DNA of 64,000 nucleotides from Peteryoungia algae (GTDB taxonomy: Bacteria > Pseudomonadota > Alphaproteobacteria > Rhizobiales > Rhizobiaceae): positions 1,550,001 to 1,614,000 of the forward strand of contig NZ_CP128477.1 in NCBI RefSeq assembly GCF_030369675.1, read 5' to 3'. The notes beneath the pieces were generated by a model that did no database searches, was not told where the DNA came from, and saw only the letters and a program-made list of their open reading frames with translations. A program made the translations under genes and the position numbers. Of the stretch, positions 27,282 through 36,938 are shown one piece after another. Positions within the stretch are counted from its first letter, which is position 1, and every line of letters starts with the position of its first letter.

Positions 27282-30103
27282 TGTTCGGCATCCCCCTGGC
27301 TTTCGGCGCCCCCGCCATACTCGGTGCCCTTCTCGCTCTGCCGCTCATCTGGTGGCTGCTGAAGCTCACCCCGCCGCGCCCGAAGGCGGAGGTCTTCCCG
27401 CCGCTGAAGATCCTGGCCGGCGTCTTGAAGCGCGAGGAAACACCATCGAAAAGCCCATGGTGGCTGACGCTCCTGCGCATGCTGATGGCCGCGATCGTCA
27501 TTTTCGCGCTCGCCGACCCTGTCCTCAATCCGCGCAACGCCACCCTCTCCGCCAACGGCCCGCTGCTCCTCGTGATTGACAACGGCTGGGCGACCGTCAG
27601 CGACTGGGACCGCCGCGTGGAAACCGCAACCGCTTTGATCGGCGACGCCGCAGACCGCAGCCTGCCCGTGTCGATCGTCTTTACGGCCGACGCAAACCAT
27701 GACGCGATCCCCGGAACCGCAGCCGTCGCCCTCGAAAAGCTCGCCGCCGCCACCCCGCATCCGCTGCGCCCCAATCGGGTCAGAACGATTGAAGCCCTGC
27801 GCACCACCTTTTCCGCTGAAACGCCGGGCACGCTTGCCTATGTCTCCGACGGCATCGCACGCGATGCGGACGACCCCTTTCTCTCGGATCTTGCCGGTCT
27901 CTCGCCCGCCGAGTTCCGCATCGTTGAGGGCGATGGTGCAGCAAGCGTCGCAATTACCAACGCCAACAATGGGTCTGATGCGCTCACTGTCACGCTATCG
28001 CGCCTGAACGCCTCGGAAGCCCGCAGCCTGATCATCGACGCCCAGGACCGCCAGGGCCGCGTCATCGCCTCCGGCCAGGTCGATTTTGCCCCCGGCACCA
28101 CGGAAGCTTCGGGCGAGATCGCCGCCCCCTTCGAGCTGCGCAACGATTTCGCCCGCCTTTCGATATCAGGCATCGCCTCGGCCGGTGCCTCCCACCTGCT
28201 CGACGACGGCTTCCGCCGTCGCAAGGTTGCCCTTGTCTCCGGCGACAGCGGCGACGGCTTCCAGCCTCTGCTCTCCCCGCTCTACTACATCGAGCGCGCG
28301 CTTGGCCCCTATGCCGATGTCGTCAAGCCCGGCCAGACCGACCTTGCCGTCGCAATTCCCGAAATCCTCGGCCAGAACCCGTCTGCACTCGTGCTCGCCG
28401 ATGTCGGGCGTCTGCCAGCCGATGTTTATGATCCCCTCCAGGCCTGGCTCCGCCGTGGCGGCACACTGATCCGTTTCGCCGGTCCCCGCCTTGCCGCAGC
28501 CCCTGCCGACGACCCGCTGGTGCCGGTCATCCTGCGTCAGGGCGAACGCGCGCTTGGCGGCGCGCTCTCCTGGGCTGAGCCGCAGCCCCTCGCCGACTTC
28601 CCTGCTTTCGGCCCCTTTGCCGGCATGCCGCGCCCTGAAGGCATTCTCGTCAAGCGTCAGGTGCTTGCCGAACCGACGCCCGACCTTGCCGCCCGCACCT
28701 GGGCAAGCCTTGCCGACGGCACACCGCTCGTCACGGTCGAGGATACCGGTGCCGGCCGCATCGTGCTCTTCCATGTCAGCGCCGAGGCCACATGGTCGGA
28801 TCTGCCAATCTCGGGCACTTTCGTCGAAATGCTGCGCCGCATTGTACAATTGACCCGCGTCGGCGCCGCCGAAGCGGATGGCAGCCAGTCGACAGCCCCA
28901 TCCCTGCCGCCTTTCCGCCTGCTCAACGAACGCGGCGCGCTGACTGCTGATGCCGGCACGGCAAAGCCGCTCGCGCTCGGGCCCGACCGTCGGGACGCCG
29001 CGACATTCGACAATCCGCCCGGCCTCTACGGCACCGAGGACGGCTTCACCGCCCTGAACCTTCTGCCATCAGATGCGACGCTCCGCCCGCTGCCATCGCC
29101 GGCTGGCCTCACCGTCAGCCGCGACCCGATGGCCGGAACCGCAGCAACTCTGCTGAAACCGGGCCTTCTCACACTCGCCTTCGTCCTGCTCATTCTCGAC
29201 AGTCTGATCGTGCTCTTCATGGGCGGCGCCTTCTCACGCCTGCCCAAGCGCGCGCCTGCTGCTGCGGCTTCCATGCTTGCTCTTTGCCTGGCGCTCGCCG
29301 CCAGCGGCCCGTCGGGTCAGGCGCTTGCCCAGTCGGCGGATGCCAAACCCGGCGACGAACTGATCCTCGAACGGCTCGACAACACCCATCTTGCCTATGT
29401 CATCACCGGCGAAACCGAAGTCGACCGCATATCGGAACAGGGGCTTGCCGGCCTCACCGATTTCCTCACCTACCGCACGACGCTCGAACCCGAGCCGCCG
29501 GTCGGCGTGGACATCTCGAAGGACGAGCTCTCCTTCTACCCGATCATCTTCTGGCCGATCTCGGCCTCCGCACCCATGCCCTCGTCGGCTGCCATCAGCC
29601 GCATCGACGCCTATATGCGTGCCGGCGGCACCGTACTATTCGACACCCGCGATCAGGGTTCGATGCTGGGCGTAGACACCGGCGCCTCTCCCAATGGCGA
29701 ACGCCTGCAGGCAATCCTCGCCAATATCGACATCCCGCCGCTGGAGCCGGTCCCGTCGGATCACGTGCTGACCCGCGCCTTCTACCTGCTGCAGGGGTTC
29801 CCCGGCCGCTACAGCGGCAGCCCGCTGTGGGTCGAATCCCGCCAGGAAGCCCAGTCGAGCAACAGTGCGGTTGCGTCCTCCGGCGATGGCGTCACCCCGA
29901 TCATGATCACCGGCAACGACCTGCTCGGCGCCTGGGCGATCGACACCAACGGCGCCAGCGTCCTGCCGGTCGTGCCCGCCGACGAGATGCAGCGCGAAAT
30001 GTCCTTCCGCTCCGGCGTCAACATCATGATGTACATGCTGACCGGCAACTACAAGGCAGACCAGGTCCATGTACCTGCCCTGCTCGAACGACTGGGGCAG
30101 TGA
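27281..30103 (+). CDS. BatA-like / DUF4159 fusion membrane protein
   Basis: 940 residues. Two N-terminal membrane helices (about 8-28 and 61-80) with the BatA-type start MFGIPLAFGAPAILGALLAL; then a vWA-like region (LLLVIDNGWATVSDWDRRVE); a large periplasmic segment; another pair of membrane segments (about 629-651 and 661-678); and a C-terminal DUF4159 domain (about 694-930, FLTYRTTLEPEPPVG..IIFWPISA), a glutamine-amidotransferase-like fold. The vWA metal-site pattern is degraded (DNGWA instead of DxSxS). A 1-base overlap with DUF58 shows coupling. Role unknown; probably an envelope-anchored MoxR substrate. Confidence 0.88.
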   Translation: MFGIPLAFGAPAILGALLALPLIWWLLKLTPPRPKAEVFPPLKILAGVLKREETPSKSPWWLTLLRMLMAAIVIFALADPVLNPRNATLSANGPLLLVIDNGWATVSDWDRRVETATALIGDAADRSLPVSIVFTADANHDAIPGTAAVALEKLAAATPHPLRPNRVRTIEALRTTFSAETPGTLAYVSDGIARDADDPFLSDLAGLSPAEFRIVEGDGAASVAITNANNGSDALTVTLSRLNASEARSLIIDAQDRQGRVIASGQVDFAPGTTEASGEIAAPFELRNDFARLSISGIASAGASHLLDDGFRRRKVALVSGDSGDGFQPLLSPLYYIERALGPYADVVKPGQTDLAVAIPEILGQNPSALVLADVGRLPADVYDPLQAWLRRGGTLIRFAGPRLAAAPADDPLVPVILRQGERALGGALSWAEPQPLADFPAFGPFAGMPRPEGILVKRQVLAEPTPDLAARTWASLADGTPLVTVEDTGAGRIVLFHVSAEATWSDLPISGTFVEMLRRIVQLTRVGAAEADGSQSTAPSLPPFRLLNERGALTADAGTAKPLALGPDRRDAATFDNPPGLYGTEDGFTALNLLPSDATLRPLPSPAGLTVSRDPMAGTAATLLKPGLLTLAFVLLILDSLIVLFMGGAFSRLPKRAPAAAASMLALCLALAASGPSGQALAQSADAKPGDELILERLDNTHLAYVITGETEVDRISEQGLAGLTDFLTYRTTLEPEPPVGVDISKDELSFYPIIFWPISASAPMPSSAAISRIDAYMRAGGTVLFDTRDQGSMLGVDTGASPNGERLQAILANIDIPPLEPVPSDHVLTRAFYLLQGFPGRYSGSPLWVESRQEAQSSNSAVASSGDGVTPIMITGNDLLGAWAIDTNGASVLPVVPADEMQREMSFRSGVNIMMYMLTGNYKADQVHVPALLERLGQ

Positions 30104-30107
30104 GATC

Positions 30108-32177
30108 ATGACGCTCGAATTCGCCCCCTTCATCCCCTGGATCGCAATTGCACTGCTGGCCGTGCTGGCCGTCGTCCTGTCCGTCCTCGGCTTCCTGCGC
30201 GGCGTCCGCGGCACCGGCATCCGCCTGGCCGCTTCCATTGCCGTTCTCGCCGCGCTCGCCAATCCGCTCCTCCTTCAGGAAGAACGCGATCCGCTGACGA
30301 CAGTCGTCCCCGTGATCGTCGATCGCAGCCAGAGCCAGCAGATCGCAGGACGGATCGATCAGACCGATCAGGCGCTTGAGGGGATCCGTGAACGCCTCGG
30401 CCGCTTCGCCAATATCGAACCGCGCATCATCGAGGTCACCGATCCCGGCGACAGCGATGCCCCGTCCACCAAGCTGTTCGAAGCGCTCGCTGCAGCCACC
30501 ACGGACGTGCCCCCGGCCCGTGTCGGCGGCGCGATCTTCGTCACCGACGGTCAGGTGCATGATATCCCGGCTGAGAACCAACCGCTCCCCTTCGACGCCC
30601 CGGTGCATTCGCTGATCACCGGCAAGGCGGACGAGTTCGACCGCCGCATCGAGATCCTCCGCGCTCCCCGCTTCGGTATCGTCGACGAGGAGCAGGAACT
30701 GACGTTCCGCGTCTTCGACGACGGCGAGGCCTCGAACCAGCCGGCCGACGTCTCGGTCAGGATGAACGGCGAAGACCTTGGCATCGTCCCGGCGGTCCCC
30801 GGCGCCGAAACCTCCTTCGCCTTCCGGGTTCCCCGCGGCGGCAACAACGTTCTCGAATTTTCCGTGGCTGCAACGCCTGGCGAAGTCACCGACGTCAACA
30901 ACCGCGCCATTCATCTGATTGAAGGCATTCGCCAGAACCTGCGCGTCCTGCTCGTGTCCGGAGAGCCGCATGCCGGCGAACGCGCCTGGCGCAACCTGCT
31001 GAAATCGGACGCCTCGGTAGACCTTGTCCACTTCACCATCCTGCGCCCGCCGGAAAAGCAGGACGGCACGCCGATCAACGAACTCTCGCTGATCGCCTTC
31101 CCGACCCGCGAACTCTTCGTCGAGAAGATCAATGACTTCGACCTGATCATCTTCGACCGCTACCAGCATCGCGGCGTGTTGCCGATCCTCTACTACGATT
31201 ACATCGCCGAATATGTCCGCAATGGGGGTGCCCTTCTGATTGCGGCCGGCCCCGAACATGCCGGCCAGGATTCCATCGCGCTCACACCGCTGTCATCGGT
31301 CCTGCCCGCCACGCCGACGGGCGACGTGCATCAGGCCGGTTTCTATCCGCGTCTCTCCGACCAGGGCAAACGCCACCCGGTGACCCGTGGCCTTGATGGC
31401 TCCGCCGTCGAGCCGCCGCAATGGGGCCGTTGGTTCCGCAGCGTCGATGTCGGGCGGACCGACGGCGAAACGGTCATGACCGGCGACGGCGACCGTCCCC
31501 TTCTCGTCTTGAACCGTGCCAATGAAGGCCGCGTCGCCATGCTGCTCTCCGACCAGGGCTGGCTCTGGGCCCGCGGCTTCGAAGGCGGTGGCCCCCATGT
31601 CTCCCTCTATCGCCGCATCGCCCACTGGCTGATGAAGGAACCGGAACTCGAGGAAGAGGCGCTGAAAGCCCGCGCCACCGGCCGCACGCTGGAAGTCACT
31701 CGCCAGACCATTGGCGATGCCCCCGGCCCTGCAACGATCACCACCCCTTCGGGTGAAGCCATCGCGCTTGATCTCAACGAGATCCAGCCCGGTCTCTATC
31801 GCGGCGAACGCCGCATGACCGAAACGGGCCTGTTCACCATCACCAATGGTGACTTCTCAAGCCTCGTCCATGTCGGTGCCGTCGACGCCCCCGAATTCCG
31901 TGGCATGATCTCGACCACCGATATGCTCGCACCGATCAGCGAGAAAGCCAGAGGCCTCACCACCCGCCTCGACGCCGGCAGCGATACGGTCCGCATCCCC
32001 GACATCCTGCCCGTGCGCGGCGAGGTCCGCGTCGCTGACGACCGCCGCATGCTGATCCGTCTGACCGATGAGACCGTGCTCAAGGGCGTGAATACGCTGC
32101 CATTGTTTGCGGGCTTTGCGGGATTGGGGATCTTGCTGCTCGCAGTCTCGGCCATGTGGTGGCGCGAGGGGCGCTAG
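30108..32177 (+). CDS. Large membrane-anchored protein with GATase-like domain (MoxR operon)
   Basis: 689 residues. Two N-terminal membrane helices (about 8-26 and 32-50, WIAIALLAVLAVVLSVLGFL), a vWA-like region (VPVIVDRSQSQQ), a central segment LRVLLVSGEPHAGERAWRNLL..DLIIFDRYQHRGVLPIL resembling class I glutamine-amidotransferase-like periplasmic domains, and a C-terminal helix (about 664-686). The gene starts 4 bases after the DUF4159 stop. Last gene of the MoxR operon. Likely exposed to the periplasm; function unknown. Confidence 0.88.
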   Translation: MTLEFAPFIPWIAIALLAVLAVVLSVLGFLRGVRGTGIRLAASIAVLAALANPLLLQEERDPLTTVVPVIVDRSQSQQIAGRIDQTDQALEGIRERLGRFANIEPRIIEVTDPGDSDAPSTKLFEALAAATTDVPPARVGGAIFVTDGQVHDIPAENQPLPFDAPVHSLITGKADEFDRRIEILRAPRFGIVDEEQELTFRVFDDGEASNQPADVSVRMNGEDLGIVPAVPGAETSFAFRVPRGGNNVLEFSVAATPGEVTDVNNRAIHLIEGIRQNLRVLLVSGEPHAGERAWRNLLKSDASVDLVHFTILRPPEKQDGTPINELSLIAFPTRELFVEKINDFDLIIFDRYQHRGVLPILYYDYIAEYVRNGGALLIAAGPEHAGQDSIALTPLSSVLPATPTGDVHQAGFYPRLSDQGKRHPVTRGLDGSAVEPPQWGRWFRSVDVGRTDGETVMTGDGDRPLLVLNRANEGRVAMLLSDQGWLWARGFEGGGPHVSLYRRIAHWLMKEPELEEEALKARATGRTLEVTRQTIGDAPGPATITTPSGEAIALDLNEIQPGLYRGERRMTETGLFTITNGDFSSLVHVGAVDAPEFRGMISTTDMLAPISEKARGLTTRLDAGSDTVRIPDILPVRGEVRVADDRRMLIRLTDETVLKGVNTLPLFAGFAGLGILLLAVSAMWWREGR

Positions 32178-32222
32178 ATCGGTGCCACCATCTGCCGGGT
32201 TGCCGCCTGTGTTTCCGGCACC

Positions 32223-32741
32223 CTAAGCCGGCATCGCGGAATAGTGGCGATAAACCAGATCTCCTGGCGCTGGCCGTGCCGCTGTTCGGTCCAGCACTGC
32301 GCCGAGTCGCGTGGCAAGGTTCGCAGATCTCTGGTTTTCCGGATCAACATAGCTGACGAGGCTCGGGAGCCGTCGAACCTCTTTGGCCCAATGAAGCAGC
32401 GCCTTGGCAGCTTCAAGGGCATATCCCCGCCCTTCGAATTCCGGATAGACGAACCAGCCCAGCTCCCACTCGGGAAACAGCGGCCCGGCATTGATGCCCA
32501 CCTGCCCGATGCATGCGCCTGTCGTCTGATCATCGATCATCAGCGCACCGCAACCCAGCAGGTCCCATTGTGCATGATCGCTGCAGAACATGCCCCAGGC
32601 GAGCGTGTCGGAAAATGGGCCGCCCATGAACCGAGCTCGCTCCGACGCCATCAGTTGGCGATACGCGGGCCAGTCCTCGAAACGCATGGCGCGTAGGTTG
32701 AGGCGCGGGGTCACAAGCGTCGGAATGGGCGGCATCAACAT
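32223..32741 (-). CDS. GNAT family N-acetyltransferase (RimJ/RimL type)
   Basis: 172 residues. The N-terminal LVTPRLNLRAMRFEDWPAY, the beta-strand WELGWFVYPEFEGRGYA with the acetyl-CoA loop, and ENQRSANLATRLGA at the end are typical of RimJ/RimL-like GNAT enzymes. Substrate unknown. The ATG at 32741 lacks a good ribosome-binding site; a second Met two codons later is possible. Confidence 0.9.
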   Translation of the reverse strand: MLMPPIPTLVTPRLNLRAMRFEDWPAYRQLMASERARFMGGPFSDTLAWGMFCSDHAQWDLLGCGALMIDDQTTGACIGQVGINAGPLFPEWELGWFVYPEFEGRGYALEAAKALLHWAKEVRRLPSLVSYVDPENQRSANLATRLGAVLDRTAARPAPGDLVYRHYSAMPA

Positions 32742-32954
32742 GTCTTTCGGCGAAGATCGGCAATTGATTTATGCAGATTGGGATGGAGCATGTCTAAACA
32801 CAGACCATGACAGAATGGCCATACAGGTGAAATGTTCAGCGTAGTGCCATCTCTCGTCCCTTCTGGCTTGCGAAGGGAGTTGGCCGTATTATGGCAGGTT
32901 CTTTGAGCCCGCCCCTCCTCGACACTCCACCGCCCCGGGCCTAGTCTCACGCCC

Positions 32955-33410
32955 ATGACCACGCCCCTCACCCTCACCGATACCGTTCCCGAGGCGGCCC
33001 GGGATGCCATCCTCGCCGGCATCAGGGCCCATAATGACATCTTGCTGGGTCCGACCGACCGGCGTGACCTCTTCATCCCGATCTCAACGGATGAGGGAAC
33101 GATCGACGGCGGCCTTGTCGGTTATACCGGGCGCGGCTGGCTTTATGTGGAAATGCTGTCTGTGCCCGAACGGCTGCGCGGCAAGGGTTTGGCCGGGAGG
33201 CTACTGGCACTTGCTGAAGAAGAGGCAAAAGATCGAGGCTGCGTCGGGGCCTATATCGATACGATCAACCCGGTCGCCCGCCGCGCCTATGAGCGCGCCG
33301 GATACACGGTTTTCGGGCGTATTGAGAATTTTAGCCGGGGCGAGGATATCTGCTGGCTGATCAAGCGCTTCCCGCCCGGTGTCGGCTCTGGGCAACAAGA
33401 CCGGATCTGA
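32955..33410 (+). CDS. GNAT family N-acetyltransferase
   Basis: 151 residues. The CoA-binding motif VPERLRGKGLAGRLLALAEE (about 72-91) and the C-terminal NPVARRAYERAGYTVFG are clear. Substrate unknown. It diverges from the RimJ-like acetyltransferase at 32223-32741; the two are not close homologues. Confidence 0.92.
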   Translation: MTTPLTLTDTVPEAARDAILAGIRAHNDILLGPTDRRDLFIPISTDEGTIDGGLVGYTGRGWLYVEMLSVPERLRGKGLAGRLLALAEEEAKDRGCVGAYIDTINPVARRAYERAGYTVFGRIENFSRGEDICWLIKRFPPGVGSGQQDRI

Positions 33411-33445
33411 AAGGACCCGGCGTCAGCCGACCGACCCCGTCCGCG

Positions 33446-33532
33446 TCAGAAGATCAGCTTCAACAACAGGACCACAACGATCAGGCCGATGAGGAAAATT
33501 GCTCCGATCGTACCACCGATGAATTTCAGCAT
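33446..33532 (-). CDS. 28-residue single-pass membrane mini-protein
   Basis: ATG at 33532, TGA at 33446-33448, 28 residues: MLKFIGGTIGAIFLIGLI, then six hydrophobic residues and LKLIF. It is one hydrophobic helix with Lys at both ends. CAGGAGACAGGC places AGGAG 6 bases before the ATG, and an EcfG-type promoter lies 40 bases upstream. Such proteins usually escape automatic annotation because of their size. Function unknown; a stress-induced membrane peptide is inferred from the promoter. Confidence 0.75.
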   Translation of the reverse strand: MLKFIGGTIGAIFLIGLIVVVLLLKLIF

Positions 33533-33572
33533 GCCTGTCTCCTGTCTGTTTCAATGCGGGTTGGACAGGGAA

Positions 33573-33597
33573 AACAGATCGAAGCCGACTTGGTTCC
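33573..33597 (-). promoter_or_regulatory. EcfG/RpoE2-type promoter before the 28-residue membrane protein
   Basis: On the minus strand GGAAC (33597-33593) is followed after 16 bases by TGTT (33576-33573), equivalent to GGAAC-N18-TT as described for Sinorhizobium RpoE2. Only the first base of the -10 CGTT differs. The -10 lies about 40 bases upstream of the start codon. Confidence 0.7.
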
Positions 33598-33671
33598 GCA
33601 GACAGGCAAGCGCCGCAGGCACATGAGCGCCTGTCGGCCCCGGAGCTTGTGATCCAGAGATGCAAACGCAG

Positions 33672-34241
33672 TCAGGCCGAGGCGTAGGCCTTCTTCGCTG
33701 CGGAATCGTCAAAACCCGATGCTGCGGCCTTTGCCGCCCCGCAGTCGCGCCAGGCGATCACACCCTTCAGCCTGTCATGCACATCGCCCGCCAGCGGCAC
33801 CACCAGCACCCGGTTCGGATCAACCGGCCCGGGAAAGGCGAGCGCCTGATAGGCGACCTTCTCGAAACCGAGCGGCATGTAGTAGGGCGGGTCACCGATC
33901 AGGATGACGCCCTCGGAACCCTTGCGCCGCGCCGCCTCGATGGCGATGCGCACGAGTTCGCGGCCAATACCCCGGTTCTTGTGAGAAGGTCGCACCGCAA
34001 GCGGTCCGAGCAGATGCCCTTTCACGGCCCCGGCAAGCACCGGCGTCATGCGCACCGAGGCGATCGCCTCGCCATTGTCGGTGCAGATGAAGGAAAGCGA
34101 AAGGTCATGCGGTCCCTGCTCGCGAATGCGCGCCGCCGCACGGGTGTGCCGGCCAGGACCGAAGGCTTCTTCGTTGATGAGTTCGATGACAGCGTCGTGC
34201 GACGCATCCTCGGTGAGGTAGACAAGGCCAGAGTGAAACAT
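33672..34241 (-). CDS. GNAT family N-acetyltransferase (YhbS-like)
   Basis: 189 residues. The CoA-binding motif LAVRPSHKNRGIGRELVRIAIEAAR (about 80-104) and GVILIGDPPYYMPLGFEK are characteristic of the YhbS-type family, which has an extended C-terminal region. Substrate unknown. Third acetyltransferase within 2 kb; it lies divergent from the glutathionyl-hydroquinone reductase. Confidence 0.92.
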   Translation of the reverse strand: MFHSGLVYLTEDASHDAVIELINEEAFGPGRHTRAAARIREQGPHDLSLSFICTDNGEAIASVRMTPVLAGAVKGHLLGPLAVRPSHKNRGIGRELVRIAIEAARRKGSEGVILIGDPPYYMPLGFEKVAYQALAFPGPVDPNRVLVVPLAGDVHDRLKGVIAWRDCGAAKAAASGFDDSAAKKAYASA

Positions 34242-34489
34242 GGATGACCGAAACCAGAAAGACAGACAGCAATAGGGTTCACGCGCACGTCAGCGGTGCG
34301 TTCGGGAGCTTCAGCGTCGTCGTGGGTTCCGTGCGATGGTCATCGGGGCCTTCAAATCTTGAGGTGTGTTCCGATAGCAGCAAAATTTCGCTTCGTCCAA
34401 CGGAAAACGCACTGTTCAATCCATTGCCCCTCGCAATCGCGCCCAACACCCGTATCTTCCGGGGCAAGTTGAAACGAGAGGAAACGACC

Positions 34490-35473
34490 ATGGGCCGACT
34501 GGTGGATGGCGTCTGGCAGGACGTCTGGTACGACACGAAATCGACATCCGGACATTTCAAACGCGCCGATTCGAGCTTTCGCAACTGGGTGACGGCAGAT
34601 GGTGCCGCCGGTCCCTCGGGCAAGGCCGGTTTCAAGGCAGAGGCCGGGCGCTACCACCTCTACGTCTCCTATGCCTGTCCCTGGGCACATCGCACATTGA
34701 TCTTCCGCGCCCTGAAGGGCCTGGAAGACATGATCTCGGTTTCGGTGGTCGATCCGCTGATGCTGGAAAACGGCTGGGAATTCCACGACCGCGACGGCGC
34801 CACGCCCGATCATCTCTTCGGCTCGGATTTCCTCTGGCAGGTCTATGTGAAAGCCGACCCGACCTTCTCGGGCCGCGTCACCGTCCCAGTCCTCTGGGAC
34901 AAACAGCAGGGCACAATCGTCTCGAACGAGAGCGCCGAGATCATACGCATGTTCAACTCGGCCTTTGATCACCTGACCGGCTCGACACTCGACATGCGCC
35001 CGGAAGATCTGCACGCCGAGATCGACGAGGTGAACAGCCGGATCTACGACACCGTCAACAACGGCGTCTACAAGGCCGGCTTTGCCACCACGCAGGAGGC
35101 CTATGAAAGCGCGGTTTACCCGCTTTTCGAGACGCTCGACTGGCTGGAGCAACGCCTGAGCAACCAGCGCTATCTTTTCGGCAACCGCATGACGGAGGCC
35201 GACTGGCGCCTCTTCACCACGCTGGTGCGTTTCGACCCCGTCTATGTCGGCCACTTCAAGTGCAACATTCACCGCATCGCCGACTATCCGGCATTGTCAG
35301 CCTATCTGCGCGACCTCTACCAGACGCCGGGCATCGCCCGGACGGTCGAGATGCATCATATCAAGCACCACTATTATCGCAGCCACACCATGATCAATCC
35401 GACGGGTGTCGTACCCGCCGGACCCGATGAAGACCTGACGGTGCCGCACGGTCGCGAGACATTGGGCGCCTGA
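34490..35473 (+). CDS. Glutathionyl-hydroquinone reductase (GST Xi class)
   Basis: 327 residues. The catalytic YACPWAHRTLIFRALKGL places Cys at about residue 62 as in YqjG/PcpF enzymes. Other markers are SVSVVDPLMLENGWEF, VLWDKQQGTIVSNESAEIIRMFNSAF and the C-terminal HHYYRSH-type end (HHIKHHYYRSH). These enzymes reduce glutathionyl-hydroquinones to hydroquinones using glutathione. The ATG at 34490 has GAGAGGAAACGACC before it. An in-frame extension upstream (from 34244) lacks coding character. Confidence 0.95.
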   Translation: MGRLVDGVWQDVWYDTKSTSGHFKRADSSFRNWVTADGAAGPSGKAGFKAEAGRYHLYVSYACPWAHRTLIFRALKGLEDMISVSVVDPLMLENGWEFHDRDGATPDHLFGSDFLWQVYVKADPTFSGRVTVPVLWDKQQGTIVSNESAEIIRMFNSAFDHLTGSTLDMRPEDLHAEIDEVNSRIYDTVNNGVYKAGFATTQEAYESAVYPLFETLDWLEQRLSNQRYLFGNRMTEADWRLFTTLVRFDPVYVGHFKCNIHRIADYPALSAYLRDLYQTPGIARTVEMHHIKHHYYRSHTMINPTGVVPAGPDEDLTVPHGRETLGA

Positions 35474-35477
35474 CCCG

Positions 35478-35984
35478 TCACCAGTGATGCGTGGGGGAAA
35501 TCTCCCCGCGCAGTTCCGCAATCCGCCGTCGCGTCGCTTCGGTCGTGCCGTCTGGCAGTGCATCGGTTTGGAAGAACCCGCATTCCGCGATCTCCCGGTC
35601 CCCCGGGCGATCCGCCGTCTGGCGAACATCGACGCGGTAAAGCAGCACGTGGTCGCGACCGCTGACCCTGGCATTGAAATAGACATGAAAGAGCTCAGGC
35701 GCGCTCACCGCCTCAAGATTGCCCTCCTCGCGCATCTCCTTCAACAGCGCCTCCAGCGCCGTCTCTCCGCGCTCCACGCCGCCGCCGGGCATATGCCAGC
35801 CCGGAACATAGGTGTGGCGCACGAGAAAGATGCGGCCCGCATCATCGAAGCAGGCGGCCCGCACTCCGAGCGTCATGCCGCGACTGACCGCGAAATAGAT
35901 ATGCAGGACACGAACAAGGAACCTCTTCGGCCATCCGAGCCTTTCGCTATCGACGCCGGTCCCGGCACCACCCGCTGGCCTCAT
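35478..35984 (-). CDS. NUDIX hydrolase
   Basis: 168 residues. Nudix box GGGVERGETALEALLKEM followed by REEGNLE, with Lys replacing the usual Arg of the box; the metal-binding Glu residues are retained. A leading RVLHIYFAVSRGMTLGVRAA segment is typical of the DUF4743/Nudix group with an N-terminal extension. Substrate unknown. Convergent with the reductase gene, 4 bases apart. Confidence 0.9.
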   Translation of the reverse strand: MRPAGGAGTGVDSERLGWPKRFLVRVLHIYFAVSRGMTLGVRAACFDDAGRIFLVRHTYVPGWHMPGGGVERGETALEALLKEMREEGNLEAVSAPELFHVYFNARVSGRDHVLLYRVDVRQTADRPGDREIAECGFFQTDALPDGTTEATRRRIAELRGEISPTHHW

Positions 35985-36025
35985 TTTTCTTGCCCCTCGG
36001 TTTCAGCGCCGCTATGAGAAGCGCC

Positions 36026-36934
36026 ATGTTCAAGCTTGCCCACATCTCCGACGTGCATCTGGGGCCACTGCCGAACCTGACGATCCGGGAACTGGCGTCC
36101 AAGCGGATTACGGGCTATGTGAACTGGCATCGCAACCGCCGCAAGCATCTTTTCCCCAATGCTCTGGAAATGGTCCTGGAGGCGCTGCGCGCAGAAAACC
36201 CGGATCACCTGGCGATCACGGGAGACCTGGTCAATCTCGCCTCGAAGCTCGAGATCAAGCTGGTTGCGGAATGGCTGAAGGAAGCCGGCGCGCCGCTCGA
36301 CACGTCGGTCGTGCCCGGCAATCACGACGCCTATGTGCCCGGCGCCCATGAGCGCGCCGTCCAGGCCTGGTACGACTACATGCGCGGCGACGACGACCCG
36401 CTGATCTTCCAGGACGACCACAAGCTCTTCCCCTATATCCGCCGCCGTGGACCGGTCGCCCTGATCGGCTGCTCCACCTCGCTTGCCACCCCACCCTTTT
36501 CCGCCCAGGGTTATTTCAGCGGTCGTCAGGCCCGCGAAACGGCAGCACTCCTCAAGGCCGCCGGCGAAGAAGGCCTCTTCCGCGTGGTCATGATCCACCA
36601 CCCGCCGATCCGGGGAGCGGCCCCGCAGCACAAGCGCATGCTCGGCATCCGCCGCTTTGCCGCCGCCATTCGCAAGGGGGGCGCAGAACTCGTGCTGCAT
36701 GGTCACACGCATCTCAACACGCTCCACTGGCTGGCGGACCGCGAAAAACCCGTCCCTGTGGTCGGCATTGCCTCGGCAAGCCAGGGCCCGGGCGCCAAGA
36801 AGCCGGCCGCCGGCTACAATCTCTTCTCGATCGATGGCGAAGCAGGGAAATGGCAGCTCGACTGGCAGCGCTTCAAGATCGAGAGCGAGGACGCGCCGCT
36901 CAAGCTCGACCACAGCGAACGCCTGCTCGGGTGA
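36026..36934 (+). CDS. Calcineurin-like metallophosphoesterase
   Basis: 302 residues from ATG 36026. All five metal-binding motifs are present in order: HISDVHLG, ITGDLVN, PGNHDAY, VMIHHPP and LHGHTHLN. The enzyme is probably a cytoplasmic phosphodiesterase of unknown substrate. Upstream in-frame starts (ATG 36014, TTG 35990) are possible; GAGAAG before 36026 and the family start MFKLAHISDVHLG favour the choice made. Confidence 0.94.
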   Translation: MFKLAHISDVHLGPLPNLTIRELASKRITGYVNWHRNRRKHLFPNALEMVLEALRAENPDHLAITGDLVNLASKLEIKLVAEWLKEAGAPLDTSVVPGNHDAYVPGAHERAVQAWYDYMRGDDDPLIFQDDHKLFPYIRRRGPVALIGCSTSLATPPFSAQGYFSGRQARETAALLKAAGEEGLFRVVMIHHPPIRGAAPQHKRMLGIRRFAAAIRKGGAELVLHGHTHLNTLHWLADREKPVPVVGIASASQGPGAKKPAAGYNLFSIDGEAGKWQLDWQRFKIESEDAPLKLDHSERLLG

Positions 36935-36938
36935 GCCT

